Below, piece by piece: positions 51,111 through 59,753 of a stretch of DNA of 64,000 nt. The notes beneath the pieces are model-generated. The model was not told the origin of the DNA and ran no database searches. It was given only the letters and a program-made list of their open reading frames with translations. Source of the DNA: Ancylobacter dichloromethanicus (lineage in GTDB: Bacteria > Pseudomonadota > Alphaproteobacteria > Rhizobiales > Xanthobacteraceae); contig NZ_JAHBGC010000052.1 in NCBI RefSeq assembly GCF_018390645.1, positions 145,833-209,832 on the forward strand, written 5' to 3'. Position 1 is the first letter of the stretch, and every line of letters begins with the position of its first letter. Made by a program: the position numbers and the translations under genes.

Positions 51111-51577
51111 CCACGCAAGCGACACCTGGCGATGGCGATGCGAAGGCACGCCAGTTCGTCACCGCCCGCATCGGCGGTCAGTTGTTCGGCCTCTCGATCG
51201 ACGCCGTCAACGAGGTTTTCGTGCCCGAGGGCATAACCCCCGTGCCGCTGTCGGCGCCCGAGATCGAGGGCGTGCTGAACCTGCGCGGGCGCATCGTCAC
51301 CATGATCGACCTGCGCCGGCTGCTGCACCTCGGCAGCGAGACGGCGGCGTCCATGGCGGTGGGCATCGAGAGCCAGGGCGACGCCTTCGGCCTGATGATC
51401 GACGATGTCGGCGACGTGCTGATGCTCGGCGACGCGGAGCGCGACACCAACCCCTCCAATCTCGATGAGGACTGGGCCCGTTTCGTCAACGGCGTGTACC
51501 GGCTGCAGGAGGAACTGCTGCTGCTGCTCGATGTCGAACGCGTGCTCGCCGGTGTGGGCCAGGGGCGCGCCGCCTGA
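51107..51577 (+). CDS. cheW: Chemotaxis adaptor CheW
   Basis: A 156-residue adaptor with the CheW fold: FVTARIGGQLFGLSIDAVNE, LSAPEIEGVLNLRGRIVTMI, DLRRLLHLG and the DAFGLMIDDVGDVLML segment. It couples chemoreceptors to CheA. The ATG overlaps the cheA stop by 4 bases, and cheY follows after 20 bases. Confidence 0.96.
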   Translation: MTTQATPGDGDAKARQFVTARIGGQLFGLSIDAVNEVFVPEGITPVPLSAPEIEGVLNLRGRIVTMIDLRRLLHLGSETAASMAVGIESQGDAFGLMIDDVGDVLMLGDAERDTNPSNLDEDWARFVNGVYRLQEELLLLLDVERVLAGVGQGRAA

Positions 51578-51597
51578 CCGACAGGCGCCAACAGGAC

Positions 51598-51984
51598 ATG
51601 ACGATGAAGACCTTTCTGGTGGTCGACGATTCCGCCGTCGTGCGCAAGATCGCGCGGCGCATGCTCGAGGGATGGGCCTTCTCGGTCGCCGAGGCCGGCG
51701 ACGGCGAGGCAGCGCTCGACGCCTGTGCGTCGGCCATGCCGGATGGAATTCTCCTCGACTGGAACATGCCGCTGCTGAACGGCCTCGAATTTCTCGAACG
51801 GCTGCGCCGGCAGGAGGGAGGCGCCGCGCCCCGCGTGGTGTTCTGCACCTCGCTGACCGACGTCGCCCACATCGCCCAGGCGCTCTCCACGGGCGCCGAC
51901 GAGTACATCATGAAGCCATTTGACGAGGACATCCTGCGGGAGAAGCTCGTTCAGGTCGGCCTGTTGGATGGAGAGCCGATATGA
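51598..51984 (+). CDS. cheY: CheY response regulator of the che operon
   Basis: A 128-residue receiver: FLVVDDSAVVRKIARRMLEG, phosphoacceptor Asp54 in ILLDWNMPLLNGLE, VVFCTSLTDVAH and the lysine of YIMKPFDEDIL. It is the direct phosphate acceptor expected for the CheA encoded upstream and is distinct from the CheY at 11658. Rhizobia often use one CheY for the motor and another as a phosphate sink; which role this one has is open. Its stop overlaps the cheB ATG. Confidence 0.94.
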   Translation: MTMKTFLVVDDSAVVRKIARRMLEGWAFSVAEAGDGEAALDACASAMPDGILLDWNMPLLNGLEFLERLRRQEGGAAPRVVFCTSLTDVAHIAQALSTGADEYIMKPFDEDILREKLVQVGLLDGEPI

Positions 51985-53129
51985 CGCCCGCATCCGCCGC
52001 TCCAGGCGGTGCCCGACCCGACGCCACGCCGATCAAGGTGATGATCGTCGACGATTCCGTGTTCATGCGCGGTATCCTCAAGAGCTGGCTTGGCGAGAGC
52101 GGGGAGTTCGAAATCGTCGCGGTTCACGCCAATGGCCGGCGTGCGGCCGACGACGTGGCCCGCTCGCAGCCCGATCTTGTCATTCTCGACCTTGAAATGC
52201 CCGACATGGACGGCCTCACTGCGCTGCCACTCATCCTTGAGCGTCGGGCGGGAGCCTCGGTGCTGGTTGCTTCCGCCCTTTCGCGGCGCGGCGCGGAAAT
52301 CAGCTTGCGCGCGCTCTCGCTCGGCGCGGCGGATTACATCCCCAAGCCCGAAGCGGCGCATGGTGCCAGCGGCGTCGACGTGTTCCGGCGTGAGTTGCTG
52401 GCCAGGGCCCGCAGCCTCGGCCAGAGGGCCCGCCGGCGGTCTTCCACACGCGCCGCGACCGGCGGGGCTGCGGCCGGAGGCGGGGTAGCCGGCGCCACGT
52501 CCAGCGTTTCGCGCCAGGGCGGCAAGCTCCGCCCCTATTCGATGATGCCGGTCAACATTCTGGCGATCGGCAGCTCGACCGGCGGGCCGCAGGCGCTGAC
52601 GCGGCTCTTCGCCGACATCGGCCCCAACATCCGAAATATACCCGTGGTCGTGGTGCAGCACATGCCCGCAACCTTTACCGCCATCCTCGCCGAGCATATT
52701 GCGCGGGCCGCAGGTCGCCCCTGCGCCGAAGGGCGCGACGGCGAGCCGCTGCTGCCGGGTCGCATCTATGTCGCACCGGGTGGGCTGCACATGGACGTGG
52801 TGCGGGGTGCATCGTCGATGCAGTTGCGCCTGAGCGACGGGCCGGTGGTGAACTTCTGCAAGCCGGCGGTGGACCCAATGTTCAAGTCGGTGGCGGGTCT
52901 CTATGGCGGGTCGACGCTTGCTGCGGTGCTCACCGGCATGGGCAGCGACGGGGCCGAGGGCGCGCTGCGCATCGCCGAGACCGGCGGCAGTGTCATCGCC
53001 CAGGACGAGGAGAGCAGCGTCGTGTGGGGTATGCCCGGTGCGACGGTGGCGCTCGGCGCCTGCGCGGGGATTCTGCCCATCGGCGAGATCGGCTTGCGTA
53101 TCAACCGGATGCTCGGGGCGCGTGAATGA
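51981..53129 (+). CDS. cheB: Chemotaxis protein-glutamate methylesterase CheB
   Basis: A 382-residue protein. Receiver (about 18-130) with MIVDDSVFM, phosphoacceptor Asp70 in VILDLEMPDMDG and the lysine of YIPKPE; a basic Arg/Ala/Gly linker; and the methylesterase domain with catalytic Ser199 in GSSTGGPQAL, His in VVVQHMPATF and Asp in LTGMGSDGAEG. It removes methyl groups from receptors. ATGA overlaps join it to cheY and cheR. Confidence 0.96.
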   Translation: MTPASAAPGGARPDATPIKVMIVDDSVFMRGILKSWLGESGEFEIVAVHANGRRAADDVARSQPDLVILDLEMPDMDGLTALPLILERRAGASVLVASALSRRGAEISLRALSLGAADYIPKPEAAHGASGVDVFRRELLARARSLGQRARRRSSTRAATGGAAAGGGVAGATSSVSRQGGKLRPYSMMPVNILAIGSSTGGPQALTRLFADIGPNIRNIPVVVVQHMPATFTAILAEHIARAAGRPCAEGRDGEPLLPGRIYVAPGGLHMDVVRGASSMQLRLSDGPVVNFCKPAVDPMFKSVAGLYGGSTLAAVLTGMGSDGAEGALRIAETGGSVIAQDEESSVVWGMPGATVALGACAGILPIGEIGLRINRMLGARE

Positions 53130-53938
53130 TCTCCGTCTCCGACTATGGTTTCCTGCGTCAGTTCCTGAAGCAGCGTTCCGGCCTCGCCTTGACCGAGGAC
53201 AAGCAGTATCTGCTGGAGAGCCGGCTCGATCCGATCATCCAGAGTGCCGGCATGTCCGGCATGGCTCAACTGGTCAACGCCTTGCGCGAGGGGCGGGAGG
53301 CGCACCTTACCGACGCGGTGGTGGAGGCGATGACGACCAACGAGTCGCTGTTCTTCCGCGACAAGCGTCCGTTCGACCTGTTCACCTCGCTGATGCTGCC
53401 GCAGCTCCTGGCACGCCGGACAGCGTCGCAGCCGCTGCGTATCTGGTGCGCGGCGGCGTCGACGGGGCAGGAGCCCTATTCGCTGGCCATGCTGCTGAAG
53501 GAGAATGAGCGCCTGCTTGCCGGACGGCGGGTCGATATCGTCGGCACCGATCTGTCGTCGGAGGTGATCGCGCGGTCGCGGGAGGGGGTCTACAACCAGT
53601 TCGAGGTGCAGCGCGGCCTGCCGGTCCACTACCTGCTGCGCTATTTCACCCAGGAAGGGCAGAACTGGCGCGTCAACGACGCGATCCGTTCCATGGTCCG
53701 CTTCTCGACCCTGAACCTGCTGCAACCCTTCGGACATCTCGGCTCGTTCGACATCGTGTTCTGCCGTAACGTGCTGATCTATTTCGACGCGGCGACCAAG
53801 AGCGACGTGCTGTCCCGCCTCGCCCGGGTGATGTCGCGGGATGGCTTTCTGATCCTCGGCGGTGCCGAATCGGTGCTGGGGCTCACCACCGAGTTCGTTC
53901 CCGGGAGCCAGCAGGGTTTCTACGTCCTGCCCGGCTGA
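53126..53938 (+). CDS. cheR: Chemotaxis receptor methyltransferase CheR
   Basis: A 270-residue S-adenosylmethionine-dependent methyltransferase: N-terminal helical domain (LKQRSGLALTEDKQYLLESR), the conserved MTTNESLFFRDKRPFD, the cofactor site IWCAAASTGQEPYSLAML and IVGTDLSSEVIARS, and FDIVFCRNVLIYFD. It adds methyl groups to receptor glutamates. It is the last gene of the operon; no cheD follows. Confidence 0.96.
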   Translation: MISVSDYGFLRQFLKQRSGLALTEDKQYLLESRLDPIIQSAGMSGMAQLVNALREGREAHLTDAVVEAMTTNESLFFRDKRPFDLFTSLMLPQLLARRTASQPLRIWCAAASTGQEPYSLAMLLKENERLLAGRRVDIVGTDLSSEVIARSREGVYNQFEVQRGLPVHYLLRYFTQEGQNWRVNDAIRSMVRFSTLNLLQPFGHLGSFDIVFCRNVLIYFDAATKSDVLSRLARVMSRDGFLILGGAESVLGLTTEFVPGSQQGFYVLPG

Positions 53939-54077
53939 GCGAATTCGGCCCCTTGCCTCGGCGGACGGAGGCGGCGCGCAGCTCGCCGAAGTCCCGCGCG
54001 ACCGCTTCCGCCCGGCTCGGGCTCGCCTCTGCTGCCGGCGCCTTCTATGCTGGCCGCGAAGCATCAGCGAGGCGCCC

Positions 54078-55514
54078 ATGAGCGAATTCGACACGGTCAT
54101 CCGCGGTGGCACGGTGGTCACCGCCTCGGACACGGTGCGTGCCGATGTCGGCATTCGCAACGGGCGCATAGTGGCAGTGGCCGAGTGCTTGACCGATGGC
54201 GCCGAGGTGATCGACGCCTCGGGGCTGCTGGTCATGCCCGGCGGCATCGACAGCCATGTCCACCTCGCCCAGCCCGCCTTTGGCGGGCCGGCCATGGCCG
54301 ATGACTTCGAGAGCGGGACGCGCTCGGCCATTGCGGGCGGCAACACCACGGTGCTGCCCTTCGCGCTGCAGCCGCGTGGCGCCAGCCTGCGCCAGAGCGT
54401 GATGGATTATCACAAGGAGGCCGACGGCAAGTGCTATTGCGACTATGGCTTCCACCTCATCATCTCCGACCCGTCGCCCAGCGTGCTGGGGCAGGAATTG
54501 CCGGCGCTGGTCGGGGACGGCTACACCTCGTTCAAGGTGTTCATGACCTATGACGACCTGGTGCTGAACGACCGTGAGTTGCTGGAGGTGTTCGACTGCG
54601 CGCGCGGCTGCGGCGCGCTGGTCATGGTGCATTGCGAGGGCTATGACGCCATCCGCTTCATGACCCAGAAGCTGGAGGCGGCCGGCAGGACGGCGCCCTA
54701 TTATCATGGCGTCTCACGCCCGCAATCGGTGGAGCGCGAAGCGACCCACCGCGCCATCAGCCATGCCGAACTGACCGACGTGCCGATCATGGTGGTGCAT
54801 GTCTCGGGGCGCGAACCGATGGAGCAGATCCGCTGGGCGCAGCAGAAGGGTCTCAAGGTCTATGGCGAGACCTGCCCGCAATATGTCGCGCTCACCGCCG
54901 AGGACATGAAGGGTCTCAACATGGATGAGAGCGGCGGCAAATATGTCTGCTCGCCGCCCCCGCGCGACCATGCGAGCTGGGACGCCATCTGGGAGGGCAT
55001 CCGCACCGGGGTGTTCCAGACCTTCTCCTCCGACCATTGCGCCTTCTTCTATGAGGGCGAGATGGGCAAGCTGAACCCGAAGGCGCGGACCTCCTTCCGC
55101 TGGGTGCCGAACGGCATTCCCGGCATCGAGACGCGGCTGCAGATATTGTTCTCCAAGGGTGTGGTGGAAGGGCGCATCACGCTGAACGAGTTCGTCGCGC
55201 TGACCTCCACCAATCACGCCAGGATATACGGCCTCTATCCCCGGAAGGGCTCGATCGCGCCCGGCTTCGACGCCGACATTGTGCTCTGGGATCCCAACCG
55301 CAAGGAGACCATCCGCCAGGAACTGATGCACCACGGCGCCGACTACACGCCCTATGAGGGCTTGGCCGTCACCGGCTGGCCAGCGATGACGCTGCTGCGC
55401 GGCAAGGTGATGGCGCAGGATGGGCGCGTCGTCGGCGCGCCGGGCGATGGCGGCTTCCTCAAACGCGAACTGTCGCCCTATGCCGTGCCGACAGGGGCGG
55501 GAACGCGCTGGTGA
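54078..55514 (+). CDS. hydA: Dihydropyrimidinase / D-hydantoinase
   Basis: A 478-residue cyclic amidohydrolase. Binuclear zinc ligands are visible: MPGGIDSHVHLAQP (first His pair), the carboxylated lysine in YTSFKVFMTYDD, HCEGYD, VHVSGREPMEQI and Asp in FSSDHCAFFYEG. It opens 5,6-dihydropyrimidines or hydantoins; in pyrimidine catabolism it follows dihydropyrimidine dehydrogenase, but no other genes of that pathway are nearby. The ATG at 54078 starts the conserved SEFDTVIRGGTVVTASDTVR; the frame runs further upstream without resemblance. Confidence 0.93.
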   Translation: MSEFDTVIRGGTVVTASDTVRADVGIRNGRIVAVAECLTDGAEVIDASGLLVMPGGIDSHVHLAQPAFGGPAMADDFESGTRSAIAGGNTTVLPFALQPRGASLRQSVMDYHKEADGKCYCDYGFHLIISDPSPSVLGQELPALVGDGYTSFKVFMTYDDLVLNDRELLEVFDCARGCGALVMVHCEGYDAIRFMTQKLEAAGRTAPYYHGVSRPQSVEREATHRAISHAELTDVPIMVVHVSGREPMEQIRWAQQKGLKVYGETCPQYVALTAEDMKGLNMDESGGKYVCSPPPRDHASWDAIWEGIRTGVFQTFSSDHCAFFYEGEMGKLNPKARTSFRWVPNGIPGIETRLQILFSKGVVEGRITLNEFVALTSTNHARIYGLYPRKGSIAPGFDADIVLWDPNRKETIRQELMHHGADYTPYEGLAVTGWPAMTLLRGKVMAQDGRVVGAPGDGGFLKRELSPYAVPTGAGTRW

Positions 55515-55731
55515 AAGGCTGGCTGACGGGGCGGCCATTGCTGCTGCCAGTGAAGGCAGCGCTCGTCGCCCCTGTGGCGCGCCCATGGCACCCGGCGCGG
55601 AGCCGATAGCCGCCAATGCCGGCTGGGCTGGCGCCCTGAAGTCATGGTCATCGAGCCCAATACTCGGCCGGGCAACCGGTGTGTCGCGGCGCTGTTCGAT
55701 ATGGCGCCGCAACCCCTCTATCGAGTGCGCG

Positions 55732-55762
55732 GTCCGATCGGATTGAACGAATCTGATCGGAC
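55732..55762. terminator. Hairpin between convergent hydA and desaturase genes
   Basis: A 13-bp stem with one G-U pair (GTCCGATCGGATT / AATCTGATCGGAC) around a 5-base loop, 9 bases past the desaturase stop. No T tract follows on either strand, so it is a weak or RNA-processing-type terminator. The surrounding 55515-55770 holds no credible gene. Confidence 0.5.
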
Positions 55763-55770
55763 AACGGCTC

Positions 55771-56802
55771 CTAGGCGTAGAGCGCCCGCATTTCGCGGAA
55801 CGAGATCAGCCGCCGCTGCCGGTCGTCCCACAAGGTCAGCCGCACGCAGCCGAAACTCTGCCAAAGGGTCAGGCGCCCCACATCGTGCAGTTCCGGATGG
55901 TCGCGCAGCACCTCGGGCAGGCGGTAATAGGGGATGCGACTGCACAGGTGATGCACATGGTGCATGCCGATATTGGCGCTGAACCAGCGGAGAATGGCGG
56001 GCAGGTCGTAGTGAGAGGAGCCGTGCAGCGCGGCTTCATGGAACTCCCAGCTCTCGTCGCCGGCCCAATGCGTGCCCTCGAACTGGTGCTGGACATAGAA
56101 CAGCCAGACGCCCGCTGCGGCACCCAGCATGACGATCGGCAGGTGCACCAGCAGGAATGGCCCGATGCCGAAGCCCCACATCAGCAGGCCCGCCGCGAGA
56201 GCAATGCCCAGATTGGTCGCCATCGTGCTGACCCAAGGCGTCCAGCCCTTGCGGATGGAGCCGATCGGCAGGCGGCTTTCCAGCAGGAAGACATAAATCG
56301 GGCCGATGCCGAACATCACCAGCGGGTGCCGGTAAAGGCGATAGCGCATCCGTCCCCAGCGCGAGCGCGCCAGATATTCGCGCACCGTCAGCGTGTCGAT
56401 GTCGCCGATGCCGCGCCGGTCGAGATTGCCGGCACTGGCGTGGTGGATGGCGTGGGCGCGACGCCAGTGGTCATAGGGCGTGAGCGTCAGCACGCCGATC
56501 ACCCGCCCGGTCCAGTCATTGCCGCTCCGGTTCCTGAAGAACGAGCCGTGGCCGCAATCGTGCTGAATCATGAACAGTCGTACCAGCAGCCCGGCCGCCG
56601 GCAAGACGAGCAGCGCGTAGAGCCAGACCTGGTCGAGCTTGAGCGCGGCAAGCATCGCGCCCCAGGCGAGGGCGAAGGGCACGGCCGTAATCAGAAGCTC
56701 CCGGACGCTGCGGGCTGGATCGGACTGCCGGTAATTCACCAGCCGCCGGGCCCAGCTCCGGGCATCTGTCGTCGCGAGAATGGGTTCACCGGCCGTCGAC
56801 AT
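55771..56802 (-). CDS. Membrane fatty acid desaturase
   Basis: A 343-residue integral membrane di-iron enzyme. The three histidine boxes are HDCGH, HAIHH and HHVHH, with membrane helices in two pairs around them. This arrangement fits acyl-lipid desaturases of the DesA/delta-12 type, which introduce double bases of unsaturation into membrane lipid chains using O2. The ATG at 56802 has a GGAG site 6 bases upstream; the frame is open for a further 120 codons but without resemblance. The regiospecificity cannot be told from sequence alone. Confidence 0.9.
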   Translation of the reverse strand: MSTAGEPILATTDARSWARRLVNYRQSDPARSVRELLITAVPFALAWGAMLAALKLDQVWLYALLVLPAAGLLVRLFMIQHDCGHGSFFRNRSGNDWTGRVIGVLTLTPYDHWRRAHAIHHASAGNLDRRGIGDIDTLTVREYLARSRWGRMRYRLYRHPLVMFGIGPIYVFLLESRLPIGSIRKGWTPWVSTMATNLGIALAAGLLMWGFGIGPFLLVHLPIVMLGAAAGVWLFYVQHQFEGTHWAGDESWEFHEAALHGSSHYDLPAILRWFSANIGMHHVHHLCSRIPYYRLPEVLRDHPELHDVGRLTLWQSFGCVRLTLWDDRQRRLISFREMRALYA

Positions 56803-56964
56803 CTCAATCTCCGTCTCTACGCACCTCGATAGCGCGTAGCTCGGGGCTCGTCGATGCTCGTGGGGTGAGGCATCGCGGCTCGCGCTTTGCCTGAAATGTA
56901 TCATCGCACGTAACCATGTCGAAAATGCGCGGTAAATGTCGTCGCGAGGCGCAGAACGCGTTGC

Positions 56965-56993
56965 CCGATCAGCCTGCGGTGCAGGCTGATCGG
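56965..56993 (-). terminator. Hairpin downstream of phosphomannomutase
   Basis: A perfect 13-bp stem (CCGATCAGCCTGC / GCAGGCTGATCGG) with a 3-base loop, 8 bases past the stop of the minus-strand gene. There is no T tract, so termination strength is uncertain. Confidence 0.6.
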
Positions 56994-57001
56994 CGCGGGC
57001 T

Positions 57002-58501
57002 CTAGAGACTCTGATTGTACGCGCCCACTTCGGGGTGCGTGCGCAGCACGCCATCCACCACGCGGAACATGTCGCGCATGCGGGTCTCGGACACCGGACT
57101 CTCAACCACCACAACGAGTTCCGGCTTGTTGGAGGAGGCCCGCACCAGACCCCAGGAACCATCCTCGACCGTCACCCGCACGCCGTTGACGGTGACGATG
57201 TCGCGGATCGCCTGCCCGTCGATGGTCCCGCCGCCGGCCGCCAATTGCTCGAAATGGGTCACGACGGCATCGACCACGCCGTATTTCTTCTCGTCGGCGC
57301 AGTGCGGCGACATGGTCGGCGACGCCCAGGTTTTCGGCAGCGCGTCCTTCAGGGCGGAGAGTTTCCTGCCGGGATTGCGGTCCAGCATGTCGAGGATGGC
57401 GATGGCCGAGACCAGCCCGTCATCATAGCCGCGCCCGATCGGCCTGTTGAAGAAATAGTGGCCGGACTTCTCGAAGCCGACCAGCGCGCCGGTCTCGTTG
57501 ACCCGGCGCTTCATGTAGGAGTGGCCGGTCTTCCAGTAGTCCGTCTTTACACCATTGGCCTGCAGCACCGGATCGGTGGCGAAAAGCCCGGTCGATTTCA
57601 CGTCGACCACGAAGGTGGCGTTGGCGTGGAGCGCCGACAGATCGCGCGCCAGCATCACGCCGACCTTGTCGGCGAAGATCTCCTCGCCAAGGTCGTCCAC
57701 CACGCCGCAGCGGTCGCCATCGCCGTCGAAGCCGAGGCCGACATCCGCGCCGGAGGCAAGTACCGCGTCGCGCATGGCGTGCAGCATCTCCAGGTCTTCC
57801 GGGTTGGGGTTGTACCTCGGGAAGGAGTGGTCGAGCCCGGTATCGAGTGGCACAACCTCGACGCCGAGCGCCTCCAGGATGCGCGGGGCGAAGGCGCCGG
57901 CCGTGCCGTTGCCGCAGGCGACCACCGCCTTGACGGGGTGTTTCAGTCGCTCCCGGTCGGTCAGGTCCTTGATGTAGACCTCCGGGAAGTCCTCGACATA
58001 GCGATACGCCCCGCCGTCGCGCGCCTTGCCGGCGCCGGTGAGCACGATTTCCTTCAACCGGCTCATCTCGCCGGGACCGAAGGTCATGGGGCGCTCGACA
58101 CCCATCTTCACCCCGGTCCAGCCATTGTCGTTGTGCGAGGCGGTGACCATGGCGACGCAGGGGATGTCGAGGGCGAACTGGGCGAAATAGGCCATGGGCG
58201 ACAGAGCGAGGCCGATATCGTGCACCGTGACGCCGGCCGCCATCAGCCCGTTGGCGAGGGCCTGCTTGATGGAGGCGGAATAGGCGCGGAAATCGTGGCC
58301 GACGACGATTTCCGGCCGCACGCCGCGTTCGTGGATCAGGGTGCCGAGCCCGAGGCCGAGCGCCTGCACGCCCATGAGATTAATCTCGCTGCCGAACAGC
58401 CAGCGTGCGTCATACTCGCGAAACCCGGTCGGCTTCACCAGCGGCACGGTCTCGTAGGCGTAGGTGTTGGGCTCAAGTGACGCCTGAGGGATGGGGAACA
58501 T
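57002..58501 (-). CDS. manB: Phosphomannomutase/phosphoglucomutase
   Basis: A 499-residue alpha-D-phosphohexomutase. The phosphoserine loop is MVTASHNDNGWTG, the Mg2+ loop GFDGDGDRCGVVDD, the sugar-binding loop GFEKSGHYFF and the phosphate-binding loop EDGSWGLVRASSNKPEL. It interconverts mannose-6-P/mannose-1-P or glucose-6-P/glucose-1-P, supplying GDP-mannose or UDP-glucose for surface polysaccharide, which matches the export genes upstream. The ATG at 58501 with AGAGG upstream gives a normal N terminus; earlier in-frame codons do not fit the family. Confidence 0.92.
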   Translation of the reverse strand: MFPIPQASLEPNTYAYETVPLVKPTGFREYDARWLFGSEINLMGVQALGLGLGTLIHERGVRPEIVVGHDFRAYSASIKQALANGLMAAGVTVHDIGLALSPMAYFAQFALDIPCVAMVTASHNDNGWTGVKMGVERPMTFGPGEMSRLKEIVLTGAGKARDGGAYRYVEDFPEVYIKDLTDRERLKHPVKAVVACGNGTAGAFAPRILEALGVEVVPLDTGLDHSFPRYNPNPEDLEMLHAMRDAVLASGADVGLGFDGDGDRCGVVDDLGEEIFADKVGVMLARDLSALHANATFVVDVKSTGLFATDPVLQANGVKTDYWKTGHSYMKRRVNETGALVGFEKSGHYFFNRPIGRGYDDGLVSAIAILDMLDRNPGRKLSALKDALPKTWASPTMSPHCADEKKYGVVDAVVTHFEQLAAGGGTIDGQAIRDIVTVNGVRVTVEDGSWGLVRASSNKPELVVVVESPVSETRMRDMFRVVDGVLRTHPEVGAYNQSL

Positions 58502-58551
58502 GAAACCTTGACCTCTTCGTTGCGCAAGACGCGTTTGACGAAAGCCGACCG

Positions 58552-59679
58552 TCAGGGCCTCCAATAGGCGGGGTCGGCAATGGCGGAGACGTCGGGTAGA
58601 GCCTTTGCGGCCGGCCGTGCGCGGACGTTGGTGTAGTCCTCGCACAGGGTCATGAACCAAAGCTGATGCTTGCCGGTCTTGGGATCGACGATCAGGCGCG
58701 CATAGACATCGTCATGGCCCGGCGCATCTGTGAAGCGGGTACGCGAGGAGATGTCGAATGTCCCGCCCGCTGGTGGGCCGCAGCGCCCGCGCTGGCGCAA
58801 TTCGCGGGCGAGGTCGGGCGCGGAGCGGTGGCTGCGGGGGTGAACCCAGTCCTGCCGTGCCCATTTCTCCCAGCGCGAGAGGCCGAATTCACGGGTCCAG
58901 TAGGTTTGCTCCATCTGCAGGGTCGCGCCCGGTGAAAGCCCGTCGCGGCTGACCTGCGCGAAATGGCCGGAGACGATCGACACCATTTCCCGGCCCGCGG
59001 TGAACCGCATCGGCGTGACCAGCCAGGTGGTCAGCGCGCGGCGATAGCGGGTGGGGCAGGCTTGCGGCAGTGCCGAGGCGGCGCCGGTGGCGAGGCGACT
59101 CTCGAACACGCCATAGCCACCCTGGCCCATCTCCGGCACCACGGCCGGCGCGATGATCCAGCCGCGGAAGAAGCGCCGCGACGAGCGGCTGCCGTTCCGG
59201 CACAGCGGGGTCTGGTAGACCGACAGCGCCACCGGGCTGTAGCTGCCCATGATGAAGCCGTAGCTCTCGTCATGCCACTGGATCGAGGCGCCTCCCTCGC
59301 CGGGCTTTCCCGGCCGGCCGCGCGCGCCGGCGCACGGGCTCGCCGGCAGGCTCAGGGTGGAGGAGACGATGCGGGTCTGCCCGCCACGCTCCACCGGTCG
59401 GTTGAGCTTGGCCACCGTGCCGCCATCCTCGGTGCAGTCGCCCCCGGGATTGAGGAAATTGCGCAACTCATAGGGCGGCGGCTCGCCAGGCCGGATGTCG
59501 CGCCGGCGCCCGCAGCCGGCATCGCCCGGCAGCAGCCCCGGGGCGAGGCGGTCGGCGGCGTCGACGCAGACGTCCATGATCATGTAGTCGGCAATGGTCG
59601 CCGGCGGGTCCGCCCGCGCCGGCGCGGCAAGGCCGGCGAGCAGCAGAGCCGCCGATGCCAGGCTGAAGCGTTTCCTCAC
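58552..59679 (-). CDS. Secreted cysteine-rich protein of unknown function
   Basis: A 375-residue protein with a signal peptide (about 1-23, ending ARA). The mature part has eight cysteines (in contexts MDVCVD, DAGCGR, GDCTED, SPCAGA, PLCRNG, QACPTR, GRCGPP, TLCEDY), an even number suggesting disulfide bonds in the periplasm or outside. It is rich in Trp, Arg and Pro, with no catalytic motif I recognise. The GTG start has a near-perfect AAGGAGG site 6 bases upstream. It lies between the polysaccharide export lipoprotein and the sugar-phosphate mutase, so an extracytoplasmic polysaccharide-related role is possible, but none is assigned. Confidence 0.8.
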   Translation of the reverse strand: MRKRFSLASAALLLAGLAAPARADPPATIADYMIMDVCVDAADRLAPGLLPGDAGCGRRRDIRPGEPPPYELRNFLNPGGDCTEDGGTVAKLNRPVERGGQTRIVSSTLSLPASPCAGARGRPGKPGEGGASIQWHDESYGFIMGSYSPVALSVYQTPLCRNGSRSSRRFFRGWIIAPAVVPEMGQGGYGVFESRLATGAASALPQACPTRYRRALTTWLVTPMRFTAGREMVSIVSGHFAQVSRDGLSPGATLQMEQTYWTREFGLSRWEKWARQDWVHPRSHRSAPDLARELRQRGRCGPPAGGTFDISSRTRFTDAPGHDDVYARLIVDPKTGKHQLWFMTLCEDYTNVRARPAAKALPDVSAIADPAYWRP

Positions 59680-59753
59680 CGTGGCCTCCTTTTGGCAGGC
59701 GAGGCCTGCCGCGAATCGCGTCCGGTTCCGGCCGGACCAGAACCCTTGCCCGG

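Noticed and set aside
48957-51149. A 730-codon open frame on the minus strand
   Set aside because: Antisense to cheA with no recognisable domain; a shadow frame.
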